A DNA stretch of 45,496 nucleotides from the NCBI RefSeq assembly GCF_024721265.1, contig NZ_JAMXOC010000025.1:1-45496 (forward strand). The letters are read 5' to 3'. Source of the stretch: Ohessyouella blattaphilus. GTDB lineage: Bacteria; Bacillota; Clostridia; Lachnospirales; Lachnospiraceae. Below, piece by piece: positions 27,375 through 34,031 of the stretch. How positions within the stretch are numbered: the first letter of the stretch is position 1; the number at the start of each line of letters is the position of its first letter. The translations under genes were made by a program, and so were the position numbers. A model generated the notes under the pieces. The model was not told where the DNA came from. It ran no database searches and saw only the letters and a list, made by a program, of their open reading frames with translations.

Positions 27375-27713
27375 TTATAAAGCCTTAATCTTCTCGTATT
27401 CTTCGGCGACTTTCGCAACTTCAGCCTCAATATTGTCTAATTTAGAAGCGCGTAGCGATTCAACAGCAACCGAGACGGCTTGGTATAGTGGTGCTAATTC
27501 TAGGTTGCCAACAACACCCTTTAGAGCGTGAGCAGCACTGAAGGCCTCATCGTACTTCTTGGCGGCGACAGCCTCTTGCAAGGTGGCAAAGTTCTCATCG
27601 TCAATTAACATGTAAAAGCAACGTTCGTATAAACCTTCATCGCCGGCAAACCGGGCAAGTCCTACTTCGGTGTCGGCGCCGTACGCCTCTAGTTTATCTA
27701 TAAAAACTCCCAT
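27375..27713 (-). CDS. Histidine phosphotransfer (Hpt) protein
   Basis: A longer frame begins at 27749 but has no ribosome site. The ATG at about 27713 lies some six bases after GGAGG on the minus strand and gives 112 residues (MGVFIDKLEAYG...). It is a four-helix Hpt module: AFSAAHALKGVVGNLE carries the phospho-acceptor His in HALKG, and RCFYMLIDD and LDNIEAEVAKV are the flanking helices. Hpt proteins pass phosphate between receiver domains. Two hybrid kinases without Hpt domains lie next door, and the gene follows the REC-EAL gene in the same leftward unit, so it may link the kinases to that receiver. Confidence 0.9.
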   Translation of the reverse strand: MGVFIDKLEAYGADTEVGLARFAGDEGLYERCFYMLIDDENFATLQEAVAAKKYDEAFSAAHALKGVVGNLELAPLYQAVSVAVESLRASKLDNIEAEVAKVAEEYEKIKAL

Positions 27714-27724
27714 AAATATCCTCC

Positions 27725-29434
27725 CTATAAGTTCTTTAGTAATTCCCAAAAATCCTTTTCAGGCATGGGTTTGGCAAAATAAAATCCCTGGGCTAAATCA
27801 CTACCCATAAAGCGTAAATTTTCAGCTTGCTCTTTCGTCTCGACCCCTTCGGCGATAACGCCTAAATCCATCCGCTTAGCCAGCTCCAAGATAAAGGCTA
27901 GCACTTCGTTTTGCCGCTTATTCTCCATGTGATTCTGGGCAAAACGCATATCCAGCTTCAAGATATCAAAGGTCATATCGCTAAGCATGTTAAGGGAAGA
28001 ATAACCCGTTCCAAAGTCATCCATCTCTAACACAAATCCGAGATCTGTAAGACGATTGGTAATCTCGATAATCATCTCCGGATGCTCACTGTAGGCGGAC
28101 TCGGTCACTTCTAAGTGTAAGTCTTCTGGTTCTAAGTCATACTTTTTAATCAATTCCGTCATAAAGGCGGGAACGTCTAGATTATAAAGGTCCGTTCGCG
28201 AAACGTTCACAGAGATAGGATACGTCTGCACTCCTTCGTCCTTTGCTTTCCTTTGGAACTTGCAGACGCTCTCCCATACATACTTATCTAACTCGGTAAT
28301 AAAACCATTCTTCTCAAAGAGAGGAATGAACATTCCTGGGTTCATAAACCCTTCCTCGGGAGAAATCCAGCGAACCAAAGCTTCGGCACCGGCGATTTCT
28401 TCCGTTGCTAGTGAATATTTCGGCTGATAATAAACCAAGAACTCACCTTCATGCAGGGCCTTTTCCATCGTGGCTGTAATCTTGTGAGCAAAATCTTTAC
28501 TCTTCTTAAAGTCTTCATCGTAATACGTAACGTTTTTGGCGAAGTTTCCCTTAATCTTCTCGATTACAGAAAGGGCGCGGTTACAACTTACGTGCACGGT
28601 AGAACCATCATCAACCACGTGGTATACGCCGAAGTCAATCTGAATTCTACTAGGCTTGAAACGCTCATTCGTTTTATCCACAGGGAGTTGGAAATAGCCA
28701 TCGGGATACCTTTCCTGATGTGGCACTAAAAGGATAAAAATATCGCTATTTAAGCGAGCGCAGTAAAGGTAGTCACTAAAGCACTCGGTTAGTACACCGG
28801 CGACAAGCTTTAGCAGATCATTACCGGTATCGTAGCCAAAGGTGTCGTTAATAATGCTAAAATTCTCGATATCACAACTAATCAAGTCATATTCTCGGTC
28901 AGGATGCTCGCGAAGGGTTTCGTCCATCATCTTGTAGAAATACTCTTTGCTAGAGAGACCGGTTAACTGATCGTATTTGATTAAGTTAAACATGGCGGCT
29001 GTTTCCCTAAGGGTAATAATACTCTTTACCCGGTGCTTAACAATCTGCCAATGGTAAGGCTTTCTGATAAAATCCGTGGCCCCGCTACTAAGAGCCTTTA
29101 CCTCATCCTTCTCGCTATCGCTTGAGGTGGTGACGATAACGGGAATAGAAGCATAGTTCTTTTGCTCCTTTGCCTTTGCTAGGAACGTATAGCCATCCAT
29201 CACCGGCATCATTAAATCAAGCAGAATAACAGCTACATCCTCCCAATTTTCAGCTAGCACGTCAAGAGCTTCTTGCCCATTGCCGGCTTCGAGAATTTCA
29301 TAGCTATCATCTAGAATTTTCTTTAGGATTTGCCGATTGATCGGACTATCCTCTACAATCAAAATTTTGCTGACTGTAGCCCCTTTCATCTGCGCCTCGT
29401 AGTTGTTTTCAATAATTGAATTCCCGTCTCTCAT
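27725..29434 (-). CDS. REC - degenerate GGDEF - EAL protein, likely c-di-GMP phosphodiesterase
   Basis: The 569-residue protein has a receiver domain (about 23-145) with Asp73 in LLDLMMPVMDG and Lys in FIRKPYHW. A GGDEF-fold domain (about 150-310) follows, in which the signature is replaced by RLNSDIFILL, so it should not make c-di-GMP. The EAL domain (about 320-569) keeps EALVRW, NVSRTD, EVTES, DDFGTGYSS, KLDMRF and EGVET, the metal-binding and catalytic residues, so hydrolysis of c-di-GMP is predicted. It starts at ATG after GGGAGAT. Phosphorylation by the neighbouring hybrid kinases via Hpt would adjust its activity, an inference from gene order. It ends 11 bases before the Hpt gene. Confidence 0.93.
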   Translation of the reverse strand: MRDGNSIIENNYEAQMKGATVSKILIVEDSPINRQILKKILDDSYEILEAGNGQEALDVLAENWEDVAVILLDLMMPVMDGYTFLAKAKEQKNYASIPVIVTTSSDSEKDEVKALSSGATDFIRKPYHWQIVKHRVKSIITLRETAAMFNLIKYDQLTGLSSKEYFYKMMDETLREHPDREYDLISCDIENFSIINDTFGYDTGNDLLKLVAGVLTECFSDYLYCARLNSDIFILLVPHQERYPDGYFQLPVDKTNERFKPSRIQIDFGVYHVVDDGSTVHVSCNRALSVIEKIKGNFAKNVTYYDEDFKKSKDFAHKITATMEKALHEGEFLVYYQPKYSLATEEIAGAEALVRWISPEEGFMNPGMFIPLFEKNGFITELDKYVWESVCKFQRKAKDEGVQTYPISVNVSRTDLYNLDVPAFMTELIKKYDLEPEDLHLEVTESAYSEHPEMIIEITNRLTDLGFVLEMDDFGTGYSSLNMLSDMTFDILKLDMRFAQNHMENKRQNEVLAFILELAKRMDLGVIAEGVETKEQAENLRFMGSDLAQGFYFAKPMPEKDFWELLKNL

Positions 29435-29469
29435 TATTAATCTCCCTATAACTCCAAATGTTAAATGTA

Positions 29470-29498
29470 ATTCTACACTTATATCGTGAAAAAAGCAA
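29470..29498 (-). promoter_or_regulatory. Possible promoter of the REC-GGDEF-EAL/Hpt unit
   Basis: Minus strand TTGCTT (29498-29493), 17 bases, TAGAAT (29475-29470), about 36 bases before the start codon. Confidence 0.4.
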
Positions 29499-29553
29499 CC
29501 AGTGTAAGGTGCTAGTGGGCTACAAAATGTAAAAAATGTGGAAAAAGTCTAAC

Positions 29554-29587
29554 TTGTGACTAATATGTGACAACTGCGTTCTATAAT
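29554..29587 (+). promoter_or_regulatory. SARP-type promoter A (surface locus)
   Basis: TTGTGAC (29554-29560), 4 bases, ATGTGAC (29565-29571), 10 bases, TATAAT (29582-29587). The heptamers repeat every 11 bases, one helical turn, and fill the space where a -35 would be. The arrangement recurs at 33877, 38035 and 39368. It drives the 29667-32063 operon, 79 bases downstream. The likely activator is the SARP-type protein at 32158-33381. Confidence 0.8.
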
Positions 29588-29666
29588 TCAGATAAATAAT
29601 GTATAATAATCATTTTCTAATCAGGTAACTTAATAACAATAATTAATTGATAAAGGAGTATGAGAC

Positions 29667-30386
29667 GTGAAAAAGAATAAGAAGATTTTAATCTTAATTT
29701 CGAGTTTAGTCGTTCTCGCATTACTAGGGGGAACCTTCGCGGCTTTACAAGACAGAGGGACTTTCTCCGAAGCGATGGACGTACCTTCGCTAGAGATGAA
29801 AATTATAGCTGGGGATGGGCTGGACGAGGTAGAAGATCAAGTGCCTAGATTTGCTGAGGGCGATACAGTCATTACTCTTGGTGGCGAGGCCGGTGATAAT
29901 CAGAAGTTAGTGCCAGGACAGTTTATTGAGAATAGCTATCGTCTTCAAGCGATTGACTCGGTACCGATGTATGTCCGGGTAAAGATGTACTGTTACTGGG
30001 AGAAAGATGGTAAGGTGTACACAGACTTTCCTGAAGGTAAATTCGATTCGGATTCAATTAGTCTAAACGGCACGGATGCCAGATGGATTGTTAGTCAAGA
30101 TAGTAAGAAGGACGCGAACAACGCCGCCGGCTTTGAGTTATACGAAGCTTACTATACAGAGCCGATTGAAGGGGATGATGTGACCACCAACTTCCTTAAT
30201 GGTTACACCATCTTACCTAATTTCAGAAATGTTGATGACAACATCTACTCTGGCCTGACACCGCGGATTGAAATTGTCGCCGAAGCAGTTCAAGCTCAAA
30301 ACGGCGAAGCGGCTATTCTAGCCGAATGGGGTGCTAAGGCTACGATTGATGGTGCAGGTAACATTACAGACTTAGAGTACGAGTAG
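29667..30386 (+). CDS. SipW-dependent-type exported protein (TasA/camelysin-like)
   Basis: The 239-residue product (start after AAGGAGTATGAGAC, probably GTG 29667) has the SipW-type signal: basic KKNKK, a hydrophobic stretch, then GGTFAALQDRGTFSEAM, where cleavage is expected near the first FAA. The remainder is acidic and beta-rich, with RLQAIDSVPMYVRVKMYCYW and IEIVAEAVQAQN as in TasA/camelysin-like fibre proteins. It should be cleaved by the SipW peptidase at 38846-39361 and assembled outside the membrane. It leads the operon controlled by promoter A, followed by two membrane- or wall-anchored proteins that could tether it. Fibre formation is inferred from family resemblance. Confidence 0.82.
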   Translation: MKKNKKILILISSLVVLALLGGTFAALQDRGTFSEAMDVPSLEMKIIAGDGLDEVEDQVPRFAEGDTVITLGGEAGDNQKLVPGQFIENSYRLQAIDSVPMYVRVKMYCYWEKDGKVYTDFPEGKFDSDSISLNGTDARWIVSQDSKKDANNAAGFELYEAYYTEPIEGDDVTTNFLNGYTILPNFRNVDDNIYSGLTPRIEIVAEAVQAQNGEAAILAEWGAKATIDGAGNITDLEYE

Positions 30387-30405
30387 AGAGGGAGGTATAT
30401 ATAAT

Positions 30406-31092
30406 ATGAAGAAAAACAAAATGATAACTGCCTTTCTCGTACTGATAATGCTAATGGGAACGGTGCTAAATGTTTCCGCAGCCGATCGTAGGATCGAGTT
30501 TGATGGCAGTACTAAGAAATTTAATGTGGGTGCCAATACCGGTGAGAATTTCAATAATTTGATGCCTGGTGACAATCGCCAGATTGAAGTAGATTTAGTT
30601 AATAACGATGCAACCGAGATGAAGTTCTATCTAGACACCCACTTGGTGGAAAACTTAGCGGCAGCAGCGAGCCACGGAGTTATGGACTTTAGTGTAGAGG
30701 TGATCGATAACGCTGGTGCGCGCTCCACTTTATTTAGCGCTATTATCGCTGATGGCAAGACCCAGGTTTCTGCTGGTGAAGATGCCATGACCACCGATAA
30801 TAAATTACTGTTAGCTACCCTAGCAAAAGGACATAAGGCCACGGTAGTGCTTAACTTAAGTGTGGATGGCAGCTCTACGGAGAATGCCTATATGCGAACT
30901 TCCGGTCAGATTGATATCGGTATTACCGCCGAGACCAAAGATGATTATACGACCATTAGAAGAATTTCTAATATTATCCGCACCGGCGATCCAGCTGGTC
31001 TAGCGATTATCGGCGTAGTTGCTCTTAGCCTTATCGTGATTATCGCTCTAGTAGTAATGAAACGTAAGAAAAAAGAAGAGGAGGTGCGCTAA
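30406..31092 (+). CDS. Surface protein with a non-canonical sorting-signal-like C-terminus
   Basis: The 228-residue product has a signal peptide (cleavage likely after NVSAA near residue 26), a beta-rich ectodomain of about 150 residues (PGDNRQIEVDLVNNDATEMK), and a C-terminal tail IIRTGDPAG, a 20-residue hydrophobic helix and RKKKEEEVR. This tripartite tail is like a sortase sorting signal, but the motif is xRTGD rather than LPXTG; no sortase is encoded in the window. The alternative is a simple membrane anchor. The gene lies 19 bases after the TasA-like gene, and its TAATG stop/start overlap couples it to the next gene. It probably anchors or caps the surface structure. Confidence 0.75.
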   Translation: MKKNKMITAFLVLIMLMGTVLNVSAADRRIEFDGSTKKFNVGANTGENFNNLMPGDNRQIEVDLVNNDATEMKFYLDTHLVENLAAAASHGVMDFSVEVIDNAGARSTLFSAIIADGKTQVSAGEDAMTTDNKLLLATLAKGHKATVVLNLSVDGSSTENAYMRTSGQIDIGITAETKDDYTTIRRISNIIRTGDPAGLAIIGVVALSLIVIIALVVMKRKKKEEEVR

Positions 31093-32063
31093 TGAAAGCA
31101 AATAAAGCGATTTTAAAACGAATTAGTGCCTTTGTCTTCGCCCTTACTTTTATGGTGGCTTCAGTATGCGTGGCCGGTATCCAAGCAGAAGCGATGGACC
31201 TGCCAGATAGAAGTAAAGTTATAGTTACTTTCAGATCAGGAGAACACGGACAATTTAGTAATGGGAAAACAGTTGAAGAGAGAGAGTACGAGGTAGATAA
31301 GTATATCGATCTTGCTAATGTGGCTCAGGGCATAGATGTAGAAGCCGGCTATTATATCAGAGCTTGGAAAGTAGTAGGCGATCTAGGAGCGGATGGCTCC
31401 CAAAACGAATACTCGGCAACGGCTACTAGTCCTCAAGTAAAGACGAGGACGGATGTGATTCCTCAGTATGCGAGAATCGTCAATGAAGCCACTTATCAAG
31501 TGTCTTATGTAGATAGAATGGGCGTACAGATTGCTCAACCAGTGATCGGTACTCATGAGGCAGGGGCAGGCCTTACCTTAGTTGCGCCGGCGATTGCTGG
31601 GTATACGCTTACAGGTAGTCAACATGTTGCAATTACCCCGACCAAGAACGCGACGATCGGACATACCTTTGTCTACGCTTCTAATACAGGTGATGATGCT
31701 GCTAGCGAGACGGTGATTACTGAGGGAACAACGGTAGTGCCAGGCGCAGCTGCGGGAACAGCTGCCACAGGAACAGCAGCTACGGGAACAGCGACCGCTG
31801 CAGGGACAACAGCGGATGCAGGAACGACGGTTGCAGACGGTGACGTTCCTTTAGAAGAGCGACTAGCGCCTACTGATGAGCCGGTAACGGCAGAAGACGG
31901 CGGCGTACCTTTAGATGAAGAGATTAAAAAAGAAACCACAGAGAAGGCAACGAAATCCAATGGATGGATGATCTATCTAGGAGCGGCAGTAGTGATTTTA
32001 TTGGCAACAGGTATTATCATTTACCTAAAGGTAAAAAAGCCAAATGTGAATAAAATGTCATAA
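31092..32063 (+). CDS. Membrane-anchored surface protein with MucBP-like and Ala/Thr/Gly-rich regions
   Basis: The 323-residue product has a signal peptide (to about residue 33), an ectodomain in which ATYQVSYVDRMGVQIAQPVI and AGYTLTGSQ resemble MucBP-type repeats, then a low-complexity Ala/Thr/Gly stretch at about 217-250. Next come two similar acidic segments (DGDVPLEERLAPTDEP and DGGVPLDEE) and a C-terminal transmembrane helix with a basic tail. The low-complexity stretch is a typical stalk between the envelope and an exposed domain. Its start overlaps the upstream stop as TAATG, and it ends the promoter-A operon. No clear terminator is seen in the 54 bases before the next promoter. Ligand unknown. 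Confidence 0.75.
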   Translation: MKANKAILKRISAFVFALTFMVASVCVAGIQAEAMDLPDRSKVIVTFRSGEHGQFSNGKTVEEREYEVDKYIDLANVAQGIDVEAGYYIRAWKVVGDLGADGSQNEYSATATSPQVKTRTDVIPQYARIVNEATYQVSYVDRMGVQIAQPVIGTHEAGAGLTLVAPAIAGYTLTGSQHVAITPTKNATIGHTFVYASNTGDDAASETVITEGTTVVPGAAAGTAATGTAATGTATAAGTTADAGTTVADGDVPLEERLAPTDEPVTAEDGGVPLDEEIKKETTEKATKSNGWMIYLGAAVVILLATGIIIYLKVKKPNVNKMS

Positions 32064-32113
32064 AAAAAATGCCGTAGGTCAAAAAAGTTTAACTTTTATT
32101 TTATTTTTCCTCA

Positions 32114-32122
32114 TGGTATAAT
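32114..32122 (+). promoter_or_regulatory. Extended -10 promoter of the SARP-type regulator gene
   Basis: TG-G-TATAAT with TATAAT at 32117-32122 and no clear -35. It lacks the WTGTGAC repeats, so the regulator seems not to use the operator it may recognise elsewhere. Confidence 0.55.
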
Positions 32123-32157
32123 TGTGTAGTAATCTAACGAAGAATGAGGGAAAATGT

Positions 32158-33381
32158 ATGGATACCACACAATGTAGACATGAAATATATGTCCAGACAT
32201 TTGGGAAGTTTTCTATTTCTGGGATGGGCGAAGAGTTAAACCAGGAAGAAGTGCGCTCAGATATGCTTATTAAGCTATTAGCTTATATCTTGAGCCATCG
32301 CACAAAGGTTATTACGGTTCAGGAATTAGTGGAAGCCTTATGGCAGGATGAACGCAGTGATAATCCGACGGGAGCACTAAAAAATCTGGTTTATCGGCTG
32401 CGAACATTGCTAAAGAGTAAGTGGCCAGACTTAGAATTTATAGATACAGGCAGAGGCTCTTACAAGTGGAATGAAAACATTGAAGTAAGTATGGACGCTT
32501 CGATTTTTGAAGAAAGCTTCAAAAAGGCTTTGAAAGAAACCGATAGCCTTAAACGTATCGAATACTTAGAAGAGGCAGTGTCTCTATATAAAGGAACTTT
32601 ACTACCCAAGCTCATTGAAGAGTATTGGGTAGTTGCCATGTCCACATATTACCATTCAATATATATTTCGGCGGTTAAAGAACTTGCAAAAGAACTAGAC
32701 CAGGTTGGACGCTACGATGAGATGGAGGCGGTTTGTGCGGAAGCCTTAAAGGCAGAAAGCCTAGAGGAAACAGTTCACTTCTTTTTTATTAAGTCACTCA
32801 TTCGTCAGAAGAAGTATCAGTTAGCGAAAGAACAGTACCAGAAAACGGTAACGGTGCTTTATGATAACCTGGGAGTAACGCCTTCGGAAGAACTGCGAGA
32901 TTTATATAAAGAAATATTAAAAGAGACTCATGAAGAGGAAGCGGATATTCAGAGCATTATCGGTGGTATTGCAGAGAAGGAAAAAGGCGCCTTTCTTTGC
33001 GATTACGGTGTTTTTAAAGAAATCTATTGCTTTGAGAGAAAACGCTCTGCGCGCATGGGTATTGCTGTATATTTGATCCTAGTGACGCTTAGCCCTAAGG
33101 CGAATATTAAGAAAGACAGTGCCGCTTATAAACGGATTGTGAAAGAAGGTGCAAGCGCCCTTAAAGATGTACTTATCAGAGCTCTTAGAGGTGGGGATGT
33201 TATCTCTCAGTATAGCGCTTCGCAGTTGATGATTATGCTACCAAGCCTTCAGCAAGAGACAGCCAATCTTGTTATCGAACGGATAATGAGTGAATACGAT
33301 AAAACACCAGCAGGAAGAAAAGTAAATCTACAATTTGGTCTTAGTGAAATGCTTTGTACGCCTGAGGGAAGTGCAGTCTAG
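32158..33381 (+). CDS. SARP/BTAD-type transcriptional activator with degenerate cyclase-like C-terminus
   Basis: The frame opens at TTG 32122, inside the -10 box, so the real start is ATG 32158, seven bases after GAGGG (407 residues). Residues about 10-105 form an OmpR-like winged helix (VQTFGKFSISGMGEELNQEE, then ALKNLVYRLRTLLK). Residues about 110-255 form a BTAD-type TPR bundle (YWVVAMSTYYHSIYISAVKE, LAKEQYQKTVTVLYDNLGV). This is the SARP architecture of Streptomyces antibiotic-pathway activators. The last 130 residues resemble a GGDEF-fold nucleotide cyclase with a degenerate signature (ALRGGDVISQYSASQLMIML), possibly a ligand-sensing relic. It is co-transcribed with a 143-residue protein. 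The SARP-like direct repeats at four nearby promoters make it the likely activator of the surface locus. Confidence 0.82.
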   Translation: MDTTQCRHEIYVQTFGKFSISGMGEELNQEEVRSDMLIKLLAYILSHRTKVITVQELVEALWQDERSDNPTGALKNLVYRLRTLLKSKWPDLEFIDTGRGSYKWNENIEVSMDASIFEESFKKALKETDSLKRIEYLEEAVSLYKGTLLPKLIEEYWVVAMSTYYHSIYISAVKELAKELDQVGRYDEMEAVCAEALKAESLEETVHFFFIKSLIRQKKYQLAKEQYQKTVTVLYDNLGVTPSEELRDLYKEILKETHEEEADIQSIIGGIAEKEKGAFLCDYGVFKEIYCFERKRSARMGIAVYLILVTLSPKANIKKDSAAYKRIVKEGASALKDVLIRALRGGDVISQYSASQLMIMLPSLQQETANLVIERIMSEYDKTPAGRKVNLQFGLSEMLCTPEGSAV

Positions 33382-33392
33382 GAGGGGGAGCG

Positions 33393-33824
33393 ATGAAAGG
33401 GTATGAATATCCGGTGAATAGCTTGCGAATTTGTGTTGACGAGGCTGGGGAAGAGGTGCTAACAGGAAGAATCTGCGGCGTAGCCTTGAAGGACCCCCTT
33501 AGTTTTACAGGGCTTTTGGACTTTATTGCCAAGGTGGATGACGCCTATAATGATATCGGACAACCTCAGCAACACCGGGTTCTTCGTAGCTTCACCGAAG
33601 AAAATCGCTATACGTCTTATGTAGGGGCACCGAAGAAGTACCATACGGCTGGGGAAATCGATGCTTGCCTTGGCGCTTACGCCACGATAGAGATGGTAAT
33701 GACTTCTAGGCAAGGAGCCGAGTGGCAAGGACTAGTGAAGGATTTAGAAAAAAATATATTGGGTAAATTTGCAACCATTCTTGAATGTACAGATATCTTG
33801 CGAGAGAAAAATGTCATTGTGTAG
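33393..33824 (+). CDS. Small conserved-type protein co-transcribed with the SARP-type regulator
   Basis: The 143-residue protein starts at ATG 33393, 11 bases after the regulator's stop, behind GGAGGGGGAG. It has no signal peptide, membrane span or enzyme motif that I know. Its N-terminal half (YPVNSLRICVDEAGEEVLTG, then GLLDFIAKVDDAYNDIGQPQ and HRVLRSF) resembles proteins I associate with SARP-like loci in Lachnospiraceae, but their function is not established. A PilZ-like or adaptor role cannot be excluded; the RxxxR/DxSxxG pair that defines PilZ is not visible. The gene ends within the terminator stem. Confidence 0.65.
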   Translation: MKGYEYPVNSLRICVDEAGEEVLTGRICGVALKDPLSFTGLLDFIAKVDDAYNDIGQPQQHRVLRSFTEENRYTSYVGAPKKYHTAGEIDACLGAYATIEMVMTSRQGAEWQGLVKDLEKNILGKFATILECTDILREKNVIV

Positions 33825-33849
33825 CCAAAAACTACACAGTGATTTTTTT
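33814..33849 (+). terminator. Terminator of the SARP-type regulator operon
   Basis: TCATTGTGTAG (33814-33824, includes the stop codon) pairs with CTACACAGTGA (33832-33842) with one G-T mismatch, then seven T. Confidence 0.88.
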
Positions 33850-33876
33850 ATGCCATTTATGCGAAAAAGATACTTC

Positions 33877-33910
33877 TTGTGACCTTTATGTGACAACATC
33901 TTGGTATATT
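33877..33910 (+). promoter_or_regulatory. SARP-type promoter B (VWA protein)
   Basis: TTGTGAC (33877-33883), 4 bases, ATGTGAC (33888-33894), 10 bases, TATATT (33905-33910). It drives the VWA gene, whose start lies 121 bases downstream. Confidence 0.78.
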
Positions 33911-33920
33911 GATTTTGAAA

Positions 33921-33970
33921 ATGATTAGAATATCCAAAAAATGATTAGAAAAATGATTAAAGTGATTAGT
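33921..33970 (+). repeat. TGATTA-type direct repeats in the VWA leader
   Basis: ATGATTAGAA occurs at 33921-33930 and 33941-33950, ATGATTAA at 33953-33960, and GTGATTAGT at 33962-33970. They begin just after the predicted transcription start of promoter B, in the 5' untranslated leader. Confidence 0.6.
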
Positions 33971-34031
33971 AACAAAGTGGAATGAGTTATTCTCAAAACA
34001 TGAAATATCGAAATACAGAAAGGGGAATATC

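Noticed and set aside
27725-29434. Diguanylate cyclase activity of the REC-GGDEF-EAL protein
   Set aside because: The signature is RLNSDIF instead of RxGGDEF, so synthesis is unlikely; only the EAL part keeps its residues.
31739-31840. Ala/Thr/Gly-rich stretch as a tandem-repeat mobile or CRISPR-like element
   Set aside because: It is in frame inside a surface protein and reads as a low-complexity stalk; the DNA repeats are short and imperfect.
32044-32061. Fifth SARP-type operator (ATGTGAA, 4 nt, ATGTCAT)
   Set aside because: Three mismatches to the heptamers, the site lies in the coding end of the previous gene, and no -10 follows at 10 bases.
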